In this document: piece by piece, positions 1 through 12,512 of the stretch
How the letters are laid out: each line of letters opens with the position of its first letter
Numbering within the stretch: the first letter of the stretch is position 1
Assembly (NCBI GenBank): GCA_028752905.1
Contig: JAQNBH010000067.1
Span: 372,001 to 436,000, forward strand
Source of the DNA: Cladorhizidae sp. MBARI D1340-BT2
Taxonomy: Eukaryota; Porifera; Demospongiae; Poecilosclerida; Cladorhizidae
Length of the DNA: 64,000 nt
Reading direction: 5' to 3'
The notes under the pieces: model-generated
The model's database searches: none
What the model was told of the DNA's origin: nothing
The model's input: only the letters and a program-made list of their open reading frames with translations
Program-made: the position numbers and the translations under genes

Positions 1-2221
1 AAGTTATGTTTCCTGATAAAGGCTGGAGCATCTAGTCATTATTCTGATGAAGGCTAAAGCATTTAGTCATTATTCCTGATGAAGGCTAGAGCATCTAGTC
101 ATTATTCCTTGATGAAGGCTAGAGTATCTAGTTATTATTCCTTGATGAAGGCTAGAGCATCTAGTCATTATTCCTGATGAAGATCAGAGCATCTAGTCAT
201 TATTCCGGATTAAGGCTAGAGCACCTAGTCATTATAGATGATGAAGGCTGGAGCATATAGTCAATATTCCTGATGAAGGCTAGAGCATCTAGTCATTATT
301 CCTGATGAAGGCTAGAGCATCTAGTAATTATTCCTGATGAAGGCTAGGGCATCTAGTCATTATTCCTGATGAAGGCTAGAGCATCTAGTCATTATTCCTG
401 ATGAAGGCTAAAGCATCTTGTCATTATTCCTGATGAAGGCTAGAGCATCTAGTCATTATTCCTGATGAAGGCTAGAGCATCTATATAGTCATTATTCCTG
501 ATGAAGGCTAGAGCATCTAGTCATTATCCTGATAAAGGCCACAGCATCTAGTCATTATTTCTGATGAAGGCTAGAGCACCTAGTCATTGAAGGCTAGAAC
601 ACCTAGTCATTATTCCTGATGAAGGCTAGAGCATCTAGTCATTATTCTTGATTAAGGCTAGAGCATCTAGTCATTATTCGTGATGAAGGCTAGAGCATCT
701 AGTCATTATTCCTGATGAAGGCTGGAGCATCTAGTCATTATTCCTGATAGTCATTATTCCTGATGAAGGCTGGAGCATCTAGTCATTATTCCTGATGAAG
801 GCTGGAGCATATAGTCAATATTCCTGATGAAGGTAGAGCATCTAGTCATTATTCCTGATGAAGGCTAGAGCATCTAGTCATTATTCCTGATGAAGGCTAG
901 AGCATATAGTCATTATTCCTGATGAAGGCTAGAGCATATAGTCATTATTCCTGATGAAGGCTAGAGCATCTAGTCATTATTCCTGATGAAGGCTAGAGCA
1001 TCTAGTTATTATTACTTTATGAAGGCTAGAGATTCTAGTCATTATTCATGATGAAGGCTAGAACATCTAGTCATTATTCCTGATGAAGGCTGGAGCATCT
1101 AGTCAATATTCCTGATGAAGGCTAGAACATCTAGTTATTATTCCTGATGACTAGGGCATCTAGTCATTATTCCTGATGAAGGCTAGAGCACCTAGTCATT
1201 ATTTATGATGAAGGCTATAGTCATTATTCCTGTTGAAGGCTAGAGCATCTAGTCATTATTCCTGGAGCATCAAGTCATTATTCCTGATGAAGGCTAGAGC
1301 ATCTAGTCATTATTCCTGCTAGAGCATCTAGTCATTATTCCTGATGACTAGAGCATCTAGTCATTATTTCTTATATACATTATTCCTGATGAAGGCTGGA
1401 GCATCTAGTCATTATTCCTGATGAAGGCTAGAGCATCTGGTCATTTTTCCTTGATGAAGGCTAGAGCATCTAGTCATTATTCCTTGATGAAGGCTACAGC
1501 ATCTAGTCATTATTCCTGATGAAAGTCAGAGCATCTAGTCATTATTCATTGATGAAGGCTAGAGCACCTAGTCATTATTCCTGATGAAGGTCAGAGCATC
1601 TAGTCATTATTCCTGATGATGGCTAGAGCATCTAGTCATTAGTCCTGATGAAGGCTAGAGCATCTAGTCATTATTCCTGATGAAGGCTAGAGCATCTAGT
1701 CATTATTCCTGATGAAGGCTAGAGCATCTAGTAATTATTCCTGATGAAGGCTAGAGCATCTAGTCGTTATTCCTGATGAAGGCTAGATCATCTAGTCATT
1801 ATTCCTGATGACTAGAGCATCTAGTCATTATTCTTGATAGTAATGAAGGCTGGAGCATCTATTCATTATTCCTGATGAAAGTCAGAGCATCTAGTCATTA
1901 TTCATTGATGAAGGCTAGAGCATCTAGTCATTATTCCTTATGAAGGCTAGAGCATCTAGTCATTATTCCTGATGAAGAGACTAGAGCATCTAGTCATTAT
2001 TCCTGATGAAGGCTAGAGCATCTAGTCATTATTCCTGATGAAGGCTAGAGCATCTAGTCATTATTCTTGATGAAGCTATAGCACTTAGTCATTATTCCTG
2101 ATGAAGGCTGGAGCATCTAGTCAATATTCCTGATGATGGCTAGACCATCTAGTCATTAGTCCTGATGAAGGCTAGAGCATCTAGTCATTATTCCTGATGA
2201 CTAGAGCATCTAGTCATTATT
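1..2221 (+). repeat. Left domain, 2.2-kb block, copy 1
   Basis: First copy of a block that repeats from 2227 at offset 2,226. The two match closely to about 580, including oddities such as GAAGATCAG, CCGGATTAAGG and TATAGATGATG. The middle (about 600-1370) instead resembles 5040-5990, with markers CTTGATTAAGG at 647 and 5082 and ACTTTATG at 1014 and 5624. The end (about 1400-2221) matches 3660-4428 at offset 2,268, with anchors CTGGTC at 1437/3705 and GATAGTAATG at 1836/4104. It is thus a mosaic of pieces shared with two later blocks. No gene. Confidence 0.85.
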
Positions 2222-2237
2222 CCTGAAAGTTATGTTT
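2222..2237 (+). repeat. Diverged 16-bp half-monomer, block marker (type A)
   Basis: The element CCTGAAAGTTATG(A/T)TT is 16 bp and differs at three positions (four here) from the ordinary half-monomer CCTGATAGTCATTATT, so I read it as a mutated half-monomer. It heads many higher-order blocks. Type A copies, mostly followed by TCCTGATAAAGGCTGG-like sequence, start at 2222, 4429, 13888, 16353, 19316, 21906, 23408, 28874, 31497, 32999, 35497, 42060, 44106, 49264, 52437, 58939, 60887, 61948 and 63071; the window begins inside another at its sixth base. None occurs between 4429 and 12513. The first two copies have GTTT where later ones have GATT. Confidence 0.9.
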
Positions 2238-3212
2238 CCTGATAAAGGCTGGAGCATCTAGTCATTATTCTGATGAAGGCTAAAGCATTTAGTCATTATT
2301 CCTGATGAAGGCTAGAGCATCTAGTCATTATTCCTTGATGAAGGCTAGAGTATCTAGTTATTATTCCTTGATGAAGGCTAGAGCATCTAGTCATTATTCC
2401 TGATGAAGATCAGAGCATCTAGTCATTATTCCGGATTAAGGCTAGAGCACCTAGTCATTATAGATGATGAAGGCTGGAGCATATAGTCAATATTCCTGAT
2501 GAAGGCTAGAGCATCTAGTCATTATTCCTGATGAAGGCTAGAGCATCTAGTAATTATTCCTGATGAAGGCTAGGGCATCTAGTCATTATTCCTGATGAAG
2601 GCTAGAGCATCTAGTCATTATTCCTGATGAAGGCTAAAGCATCTTGTCATTATTCCTGATGAAGGCTAGAGCATCTAGTCATTATTCCTGATGAAGGCTA
2701 GAGCATCTATATAGTCATTATTCCTGATGAAGGCTAGAGCATCTAGTCATTATCCTGATAAAGGCCACAGCATCTAGTCATTATTTCTGATGAAGGCTAG
2801 AACACCTAGTCATAATTCCTGATGAAGGCTAGAGCATCTAGTCATTATTCCTGATGAAGTCTAGAGCATCTAGTCATTATTCCTGATAGACATTATTCCT
2901 GATGAAGGCTAGAGCACCTAGTCATTATTCCTGATGAAGGCTAGAACACCTAGTCATAATTCCTGATGAAGGCTAGAGCATCTAGTCATTATTCCTGATG
3001 AAGTCTAGAGCATCTAGTCATTATTCCTGATGAAGGCTAGAGCATCTAGCATTATTCCTGTTGAAGGCTAGAGCATCTAGTCATTTTCCTGATGAAGGCT
3101 AGAGCATCTAGTCATTATTCCTGATGAAGGCTAGAGCATGTAGTCATTAGTCCAGATGAAGGCTAGAGCATGTATTCATTATTCCTGATAACTAGAGCAT
3201 CGAGCAATTATT

Positions 3213-3228
3213 CCTGAAAGTTATGATT
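3213..3228 (+). repeat. Diverged 16-bp half-monomer, block marker (type B)
   Basis: Same 16-bp element as type A but in another context: it is preceded by a 29-bp monomer with GATAACTAGAGC and CATCGAGCAATT (one of the few CpG sites) and followed by GATGAAGGCTGG or GATGAAGGCTGA. Type B copies start at 3213, 12513, 15075, 18810, 21372, 25740, 28368, 31060, 35060, 38872 and 40717. They are confined to about 3-41 kb, so they help define the central domain. Downstream each usually leads to monomers with GAGAATC, GATAAAGG, GGCAACAGC and CCGGATG. Confidence 0.9.
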
Positions 3229-4428
3229 CCTGATGAAGGCTGGAGCATCTAGTCATTATTCCTGATGAAGGCTAGAGCATTTAGTCATTATTCCTGATGA
3301 AGGCTAGAGAATCTAGTCATTATTCCTTGATGAAGGCTAGAGCATATAGTCATTATTCCTGATTAAGGCTAGAGCATCTAGTCATTATCCTGATGAAGGC
3401 AACAGCATCTAGTCATTATTCCTGATGAAGGCTAGAGCACCTAGTCATTATTCCTGATGGAAGGCTAGAAAACCTAGTCATTATTCCGGATGAAGGCTAG
3501 AGCATCTAGTTATTCCTGATGAAGTCTAGAGCATCTAGTCATTATTCCTGATGAAGGCTAGAGCATCTAGTCATTATTCCTGATGACAAGAGCATCTAGT
3601 CATTATTCCTGATGACTAGAGTATCTAGTCATTATTTCTGATAGTCATTAATCCTGATGAAGGCTGGAGCATCTAGTCAGTATTCCTGATGAAGGCTAGA
3701 GCATCTGGTCTTTTTTCCTTGATGAAGGCTAGAGCATCTAGTTATTATTCCTTGATGAAGGCTACAGCATCTAGTCATTATTCCTGATGAAAGTCAGAGC
3801 ATCTAGTCATTATTCATTGATGAAGGCTAGAGCACCTAGTCATTATTCCTGATGAAGGTCAGAGCATCTAGTCATTATTCCTGATGATGGCTAGAGCATC
3901 TAGTCATTAGTCCTGATGAAGGCTAGAGCATCTAGTCATTATTCCTGATGAAGGCTAGAGCATCTAGTCATTATTCCTGATGAAGGCTAGAGCATCTAGT
4001 AATTATTCCTGGTGAAGGCTAGAGCATCTAGTCGTTATTCCTGATGAAGGCTAGAACATCTAGTCATTATTCCTGATGACTAGAGCATCTAGTCATTATT
4101 CCTGATAGTAATGAAGGCTGGAGCATCTATTCATTATTCCTGATGAAAGTCAGAGCATCTAGTCATTATTCATTGATGAAGGCTAGAGCATCTAGTCATT
4201 ATTCCTTATGAAGGCTAGAGCATCTAGTCATTATTCCTGATGAAGAGACTAGAGCATCTAGTCATTATTCCTGATGAAGGCTAGAGCATCTAGTCATTAT
4301 TCCTGATGAAGCTATAGCACCTAGTCATTATTCCTGATGAAGGCTGGAGCATCTAGTCAATATTCCTGATGATGGCTAGACCATCTAGTCATTAGTCCTG
4401 ATGAAGGCTAGAGCATCTAGTCATTATT

Positions 4429-6928
4429 CCTGAAAGTTATGATTCCTGATAAAGGCTGGAGCATCTAGTCATTATTCTGATGAAGGCTAGAGCATTTAGT
4501 CATTATTCCTGATGAAGGCTAGAGCATCTAGTCATTATTCCTTGATGAAGGCTAGAGTATCTAGTTATTATTCCTTGATGAAGGCTAGAGCATCTAGTCA
4601 TGATGAAGGTCAGAGCATCTAGTCATTATTCCGGATTAAGGCTAGAGCACCTAGTCATTATATATGATGAAGGCTTGAGCATATAGTCAATATTCCTGAT
4701 GAAGGCTAGAGCATCTAGTCATTATTCCTGATGAAGGCTAGAGCATCTAGTAATTATTCCTGATGAAGGCTAGGGCATCTAGTCATTATTCCTGATGAAG
4801 GCTAGAGCATCTAGTCATTATTCCTGATGAAGGCTAAAGCATCTAGTCATTATTCCTGATGAAGGCTAGAGAATCTAGTCATTATTCCTGATGAAGGCTA
4901 GAGCATCTATATAGTCATTATTCCTGATGAAGGCTAGAGCATCTAGTCATTATCCTGATAAAGGCCACAGCATCTAGTCATTATTCCTGATGAAGGCTAG
5001 AGCACCTAGACATTATTCCTGATGAAGGCTAGAACACCTAGTCATTATTCCTGATGAAGGCTAGAGCATCTAGTCATTATTCTTGATTAAGGCTAGAGCA
5101 TCTAGTCATTATTCGTGATGAAGGCTAGAGCATCTAGTCATTATTCCTGATGAAGGCTGGAGCATCTAGTCATTATTCCTGATAGTCATTATTCCTGATG
5201 AAGGCTGGAGCATCTAGTCATTATTCCTGATGAAGGCTGGAGCATATAGTCAATATTCCTGATGAAGGTAGAGCATCTAGTCATTATTCCTGATGAAGGC
5301 TAGAGCATCTAGTCATTATTCCTGATAGTCATTATTCCTGATGAAGGCTGGAGCATCTAGTCATTATTCCTGATGAAGGCTGGAGCATCTAGTCATTATT
5401 CCTGATGAAGGCTAGAGCATCTAGTCACTATTACTGATGAAGGCTAGAGCATCTAGTCATTATTCCTGATGAAGGCTAGAGCATCTAGTCATTATTCCTG
5501 ATGAAGGCTAGAGCATATAGTCATTATTCCTGATGAAGGCTAGAGCATATAGTCATTACTCCTGATGAGGCTAGAGCATCTAGTCATTATTCCTGATGAA
5601 GGCTAGAGCATCTAGTTATTATTACTTTATGAAGGCTAGAGATTCTAGTCATTATTCATGATGAAGGCTAGAACATCTAGTCATTATTCCTGATGAAGGC
5701 TGGAGCATCTAGTCAATATTCCTGATGAAGGCTAGAACATCTAGTTATTATTCCTGATGACTAGGGCATCTAGTCATTATTCCTGATGAAGGCTAGAGCA
5801 CCTAGTCATTATTTATGATGAAGGCTATAGTCATTATTCCTGTTGAAGGCTAGAGCATCTAGTCATTATTCCTGGAGCATCAAGTCATTATTCCTGATGA
5901 AGGCTAGAGCATCTAGTCATTATTCCTGCTAGAGCATCTAGTCATTATTCCTGATGAAGGCTAGAGCATCTAGTCATTATTCCTGATGAAGGCTGGAGCA
6001 TCTAGTCAATATTCCTGATGAAGGCTAAAGCATATATTCATTATTCCTGATGAAGGCTAGGCTAGAGCATCTAGTCATTATTCCTGATGACTAGAGCATC
6101 TAGTCATTATTCCTCATAGTCATTATTCTTGATGAAGACTGGAGCATCTAGTCATTATTCCTGATGAAGGCTGGAGCATTTAGTCATTATTCCTGATGAA
6201 GGCTAGAGCATCTAGTCATTATTCCTGATGAAGGATAGAGCATCTAGTCATTATTCCTGATGAAGGCTAGAGCATCTAGTCATTATTCCTGATGAAGGAT
6301 AGAGCATCTAGTCATTATTCCTGATGAAGGCTAGAGCATCTAGTCATTATTCCTGATGAAGGCTAGAGCATCTAGTCATTATTCCTTATTAAGGCTAGAG
6401 CATCTAGTCATTATCCTGATGGAGGCCACAGCATCTAGTCATTATTCCTGATGAAGGTCAGAGCATCTAGTCATTATTCCTGATGAAGGCTAGAGCACCT
6501 AGTCATTATATATGATGAAGGCTGGAGCATATAGTCAATATTCCTGTGAAGGCTAGAACATCTAGTCATTATTCCTGATGAAGGCTAGAGCATCTAGTAA
6601 TTATTCCTGATGAAGGCTATGGCATCTAGTCATTATTCCTGATGAAGGCTAGAGCATCTAGTCATTATTCCTGATGAAGGCTAAAGCATCTAGTCATTAT
6701 TCCTGATGAAGGATAGAGCATCTAGTCATTATTCCTGATGAAGGCTAGAGCATCTATATAGTCATTATTCCTGATGAAGGCTAGAGCATCTAGTCATTAT
6801 CCTGATAAAGGCCACAGCATCTAGTCATTATTCCTGATGAATGCTAGAGCACCTAGTCATTATTCCTGATGAAGGCTAGAACACCTAGTCATTATTCCTG
6901 ATGAAGGCTAGAGCATCTAGTCATTATT
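4429..6928 (+). repeat. Left domain, A-headed block passing into C-type block 1
   Basis: Starts with a type A marker and follows the opening of copies 1 and 2 for about 600 bp, then passes into the series marked by CTTGATTAAGG (5082), ACTTTATG (5624), CCTGGAGCATCAAG (5873), AGGCTAGGCTAG (6057) and CCTCATAG (6112). I call this series C-type. It then repeats about every 1.75-1.9 kb up to about 12.4 kb. Short 16-bp half-monomers lie near 5172 and 5322. No gene. Confidence 0.8.
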
Positions 6929-8829
6929 CTTGATTAAGGCTAGAGCATCTAGTCATTATTCGTGATGAAGGCTAGAGCATCTAGTCATTATTCCTGATGA
7001 AGGCTGGAGCATCTTAAGTCATTATTCCTGATGAAGGCTAGAGCATCTAGTCATTATTTATGATGAAGGCTGGAGCATATAGTCAATATTCCTGATGAAG
7101 GTAGAGCATCTAGTCATTATTCCTGATGAAGGCTAGAGCATCTAGTCATTATTCCTGATAGTCATTATTCCTGATGAAGGCTGGAGCATCTAGTCATTAT
7201 TCCTGATGAAGGCTGGAGCATCGAGTCATTATTCCTGATGAAGGCTAGAGCATCTAGTCATTATTCCTGATGAAGGCTAGAGCATCTAGTCATTATTCCT
7301 GATGAAGGCTAGAGCATCTAGTCATTATTCCTGATGAAGGCTAGAGCATCTAATCATTATTCCTGATGAAGGCTTGAGTGTCTAGTTATTATTACTTTAT
7401 GAAGGCTAGAGATTCTAGTCATTATTCATGATGAAGGCTAGAACATCTAGTCATTATTCCTGATGAAGGCTGGAGCATCTAGTCAATATTCCTGATGAAG
7501 GCTAGAACATCTAGTTATTATTCCTGATGACTAGAGCATCTAGTCATTATTCCTGATGAAGGCTAGAGCACCTAGTCATTATTTATGATGAAGGCTATAG
7601 TCATTATTCCTGATGAAGGCTAGAGCATCTAGTCATTATTCCTGGAGCATCAAGTCATTATTCCTGATGAAGGCTAGAGCATCTAGTCACTATTCCTGCT
7701 AGAGCATCTAGTCATTATTCCTGATGAAGGCTAGAGCATCTAGTCATTATTCCTGATGAAGGCTGGAGCATCTAGTCAATATTCCTGATGAAGGCTAAAG
7801 CATCTATTCATTATTCCTGATGAAGGCTAGGCTAGAGCATCTAGTCATTATTCCTGATGACTAGAGCATCTAGTCATTTATTCCTCATAGTCATTATTCT
7901 TGATGAAGACTGGAGCATCAAGTCATTATTCCTGATGAAGGCTAGAGCATTTAGTCATTATTCCTGATGAAGGCTAGAGCATCTAGTCATTATTCCTGAT
8001 GAAGGATAGAGCATCTAGTCATTATTCCTGATGAAGGCTAGAGCATCTAGTCATTATTCCTGATGAAGGCTAGAGCATCTAGTCATTATTCCTGATTAAG
8101 GCTAGAGCATCTAGTCATTATCCTGATGGAGGCCACAGCATCTAGTCATTATTCCTGATGAAGGCTAGAGCACCTAGTCATTATTCCTGTTGAAGGTTAG
8201 AACACCTAGTGATGAGAAGGATAGAGCATCTAGTCATTATTCCTGATGAAGGCTAGAGCATCTAGTCATTATTCCTGATGAAGGCTAGAGCATCTAGTCA
8301 TTATTCCTGATGAAGGCTAGAGCATCTAGTCATTATTACTGATGAAGGCTAGAGCATCTAGTCATTATTCCTGATGAAGGCTAGAACATCTAGGCATTAT
8401 TCCTGATGAAGGCTGGAGCATCTAGTCAATATTCCTGATGAAGGCTAGAGCTTCTAGTCATTATTCCTGATGACTAGAGAATCTAGTCATTATTCCTGAT
8501 AAACATTATTCCTGATGAAGGCTAGAGCATCTAGTCATTATTCCTGATGAAGGCTAGAACACCTAGTCATTATTCCTGATGAAGGCTAGAGCATCTAGTC
8601 ATTATTCTTGATGAAGTCTAGAGCATCTAGTCATTATTCCTGATGAAGGCTAGAGCATCTAGTCATTATTCCTGTTGAAGGCTAGAGCATCTGGTCATTT
8701 TCCTGATGAAGGCTAGAGCATCTAGTCATTATTCCTGATGAAGGCTAGAGCACCTAGTCATTATTCCTGATGAAGGCTAGAACACCTAGTCATTATTCCT
8801 GATGAAGTCTAGAGCATCTAGTCATTATT
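6929..8829 (+). repeat. C-type block 2 (about 1.90 kb)
   Basis: Second C-type block, running from CTTGATTAAGG at 6929 to the next at 8830. Internal anchors are ACTTTATG at 7394 and CCTCATAG at 7883 (offsets 1,770 and 1,771 from block 1). Distinctive changes are GCTTGAGTGTCTAG before ACTTTATG, CATTTATTCC near 7876, and a stretch near 8080-8230 with CCTGATGGAGGCCAC and GATGAGAAGG. The copy of that stretch at 11745-11890 carries 12 bp more (CATTATTC region), so a small deletion occurred here near 8211. Confidence 0.82.
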
Positions 8830-10574
8830 CTTGATTAAGGCTAGAGCATCTAGTCATTATTCGTGATGAAGGCTAGAGCATCTAGTCATTATTCCTGATG
8901 AAGGCTGGAGCATCTAGTCATTATTCCTGATGAAGGCTAGAGCATCTAGTCATTATTTATGATGAAGGCTGGAGCATATAGTCAATATTCCTGATGAAGG
9001 TAGAGCATCTAGTCATTATTCCTGATGAAGGCTAGAGCATCTAGTCATTATTCCTGATAGTCATTCCTGATGAAGGCTGGAGCATCTAGTCATTATTCCT
9101 GATGAAGGCTGGAGCATCGAGTCATTATTCCTGATGAAGGCTAGAGCATCTAGTCATTATTCCTGATGAAGGCTAGAGCATCTAGTCATTATTCCTGATG
9201 AAGGCTAGAGCATCTAGTCATTATTCCTGATGAAGGCTAGAGCATCTAGTCATTATTCCTGATGAAGGCTTGAGTGTCTAGTTATTATTACTTTATGAAG
9301 GCTAGAGATTCTAGTCATTATTCATGATGAAGGCTAGAACATCTAGTCATTATTCCTGATGAAGGCTGGAGCATCTAGTCAATATTCCTGATGAAGGCTA
9401 GAACATCTAGTTATTATTCCTGATGACTAGAGCATCTAGTCATTATTCCTGATGAAGGCTAGAGCACCTAGTCATTATTTATGATGAAGGCTATAGTCAT
9501 TATTCCTGATGAAGGCTAGAGCATCTAGTCATTATTCCTGGAGCATCAAGTCATTATTCATGATGAAGGCTAGAGCATCTAGTCACTATTCCTGCTAGAG
9601 CATCTAGTCATTATTCCTGATGAAGGCTAGAGCATCTAGTCATTATTCCTGATGAAGGCTGGAGCATCTAGTCAATATTCCTGATGAAGGCTAAAGCATC
9701 TATTCATTATTCCTGATGAAGGCTAGGCTAGAGCATCTAGTCATTATTCCTGATGACTAGAGCATCTAGTCATTTATTCCTCATAGTCATTATTCTTGAT
9801 GAAGACTGGAGCATCAAGTCATTATTCCTGATGAAGGCTAGAGCATTTAGTCATTATTCCTGATGAAGGCTAGAGCATCTAGTCATTATTCCTGATGAAG
9901 GCTAGAGCATCTAGTCATTATTACTGATGAAGGCTAGAGCATCTAGTCATTATTCCTGATGAAGGCTAGAACATCTAGGCATTATTCCTGATGAAGGCTG
10001 GAGCATCTAGTCAATATTCCTGATGAAGGCTAGAGCTTCTAGTCATTATTCCTGATGAAGGCTAGAGCATCTAGTCATTATTACTGATGAAGGCTAGAGC
10101 ATCTAGTCATTATTCCTGATGAAGGCTAGAACATCTAGGCATTATTCCTGATGAAGGCTGGAGCATCTAGTCAATATTCCTGATGAAGGCTAGAGCTTCT
10201 AGTCATTATTCCTGATGACTAGAGAATCTAGTCATTATTCCTGATAAACATTATTCCTGATGAAGGCTAGAGCATCTAGTCATTATTCCTGATGAAGGCT
10301 AGAACACCTAGTTATTATTCCTGATGAAGGCTAGAGCATCTAGTCATTATTCTTGATGAAGTCTAGAGCATCTAGTCATTATTCCTGATGAAGGCTAGAG
10401 CATCTAGTCATTATTCCTGTTGAAGGCTAGAGCATCTGGTCATTTTCCTGATGAAGGCTAGAGCATCTAGTCATTATTCCTGATGAAGGCTAGAGCACCT
10501 AGTCATTATTCCTGATGAAGGCTAGAACACCTAGTCATTATTCCTGATGAAGTCTAGAGCATCTAGTCATTATT
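8830..10574 (+). repeat. C-type block 3 (about 1.75 kb) with internal pentamer expansion
   Basis: Third C-type block, anchors ACTTTATG 9290 and CCTCATAG 9779, both 1,896 bp after block 2. It lacks the GGAGGCCAC and GAGAAGG stretch present in blocks 2 and 4 and instead contains a five-monomer tandem duplication near 9921-10240. It shares GACTAGAGAATC and GATAAACATT with block 2 (8501 and 10246). Block 4 has GATAGACATT at the equivalent place, so blocks 2 and 3 are closest to each other there. Confidence 0.82.
9921..10240 (+). repeat. 160-bp (five-monomer) tandem duplication
   Basis: The unit from TTACTGATG at 9921 is repeated from 10081, an offset of exactly 160 bp. Shared markers in order are TTACTGATG, GAACATCTAGGC, GGCTGGAGC with TCAATATT, and GAGCTTCTAG. 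The copies agree for about 138 bp. They then differ: the first ends with a full monomer, the second with a 29-bp AGG-less monomer. It is a small, in-phase higher-order event inside a larger block. Confidence 0.92.
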
Positions 10575-12512
10575 CTTGATTAAGGCTAGAGCATCTAGTC
10601 ATTATTCGTGATGAAGGCTAGAGCATCTAGTCATTATTCCTGATGAAGGCTGGAGCATCTAGTCATTATTCCTGATGAAGGCTAGAGCATCTAGTCATTA
10701 TTTATGATGAAGGCTGGAGCATATAGTCAATATTCCTGATGAAGGTAGAGCATCTAGTCATTATTCCTGATGAAGGCTAGAGCATCTAGTCATTATTCCT
10801 GATAGTCATTATTCCTGATGAAGGCTGGAGCATCTAGTCATTATTCCTGATGAAGGCTGGAGCATCGAGTCATTATTCCTGATGAAGGCTAGAGCATCTA
10901 GTCATTATTCCTGATGAAGGCTAGAGCATCTAGTCATTATTCCTGATGAAGGCTAGAGCATCTAGTCATTATTCCTGATGAAGGCTAGAGCATCTAGTCA
11001 TTATTCCTGATGAAGGCTTGAGTGTCTAGTTATTATTACTTTATGAAGGCTAGAGATTCTAGTCATTATTCATGATGAAGGCTAGAACATCTAGTCATTA
11101 TTCCTGATGAAGGCTGGAGCATCTAGTCAATATTCCTGATGAAGGCTAGAACATCTAGTTATTATTCCTGATGACTAGAGCATCTAGTCATTATTCCTGA
11201 TGAAGGCTAGAGCACCTAGTCATTATTTATGATGAAGGCTATAGTCATTATTCCTGATGAAGGCTAGAGCATCTAGTCATTATTCCTGGAGCATCAAGTC
11301 ATTATTCATGATGAAGGCTAGAGCATCTAGTCACTATTCCTGCTAGAGCATCTAGTCATTATTCCTGATGAAGGCTAGAGCATCTAGTCATTATTCCTGA
11401 TGAAGGCTGGAGCATCTAGTCAATATTCCTGATGAAGGCTAAAGCATCTATTCATTATTCCTGATGAAGGCTAGGCTAGAGCATCTAGTCATTATTCCTG
11501 ATGACTAGAGCATCTAGTCATTTATTCCTCATAGTCATTATTCTTGATGAAGACTGGAGCATCAAGTCATTATTCCTGATGAAGGCTAGAGCATTTAGTC
11601 ATTATTCCTGATGAAGGCTAGAGCATCTAGTCATTATTCCTGATGAAGGATAGAGCATCTAGTCATTATTCCTGATGAAGGCTAGAGCATCTAGTCATTA
11701 TTCCTGATGAAGGCTAGAGCATCTAGTCATTATTCCTGATTAAGGCTAGAGCATCTAGTCATTATCCTGATGGAGGCCACAGCATCTAGTCATTATTCCT
11801 GATGAAGGCTAGAGCACCTAGTCATTATTCCTGTTGAAGGTTAGAACACCTAGTCATTATTCCTGATGAGAAGGATAGAGCATCTAGTCATTATTCCTGA
11901 TGAAGGCTAGAGCATCTAGTCATTATTCCTGATGAAGGCTAGAGCATCTAGTCATTATTCCTGATGAAGGCTAGAGCATCTAGTCATTATTACTGATGAA
12001 GGCTAGAGCATCTAGTCATTATTCCTGATGAAGGCTAGAACATCTAGGCATTATTCCTGATGAAGGCTGGAGCATCTAGTCAATATTCCTGATGAAGGCT
12101 AGAGCTTCTAGTCATTATTCCTGATGACTAGAGCATCTAGTCATTATTCCTGATAGACATTATTCCTGATGAAGGCTAGAGCATCTAGTCATTATTCCTG
12201 ATGAAGGCTAGAACACCTAGTCATTATTCCTGATGAAGGCTAGAGCATCTAGTCATTATTCTTGATGAAGTCTAGAGCATCTAGTCATTATTCCTGATGA
12301 AGGCTAGAGCATCTAGTCATTATTCCTGTTGAAGGCTAGAGCATCTGGTCATTTTCCTGATGAAGGCTAGAGCATCTAGTCATTATTCCTGATGAAGACT
12401 AGAGCATCTAGTCAATATTCCTGATGATGGCTAGAGCATGTAGTCATTAGTCCTGATGAAGGCTAGAGCATCTAGTCATTATTCCTGATAACTAGAGCAT
12501 CGAGCAATTATT
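10575..12512 (+). repeat. C-type block 4 and transition to central domain
   Basis: Fourth C-type block, anchors ACTTTATG 11038 and CCTCATAG 11527 (1,748 bp after block 3). It keeps the GGAGGCCAC/GAGAAGG stretch (11745-11890) seen in block 2. After about 12380 the markers change to GAAGACTAG, GATGATGG and CATGTAGTC, leading into the type B marker at 12513. C-type markers then vanish until about 43.6 kb, so the domain boundary lies near 12.4 kb. Confidence 0.8.

Larger units (their letters stand above)
2222..4428 (+). repeat. Left domain, 2.2-kb block, copy 2
   Basis: Second copy of the 2.2-kb block. It follows copy 1 until about 2805, then switches to different monomers (about 2805-3200, with GAAGTCTAG and CATAATTCC). 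It next contains the first type B marker (3213), and rejoins copy 1 in its last 770 bp at offset 2,268. The switch without loss of monomer phase suggests replacement by unequal exchange or conversion between blocks. No gene or unique sequence. Confidence 0.82.
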
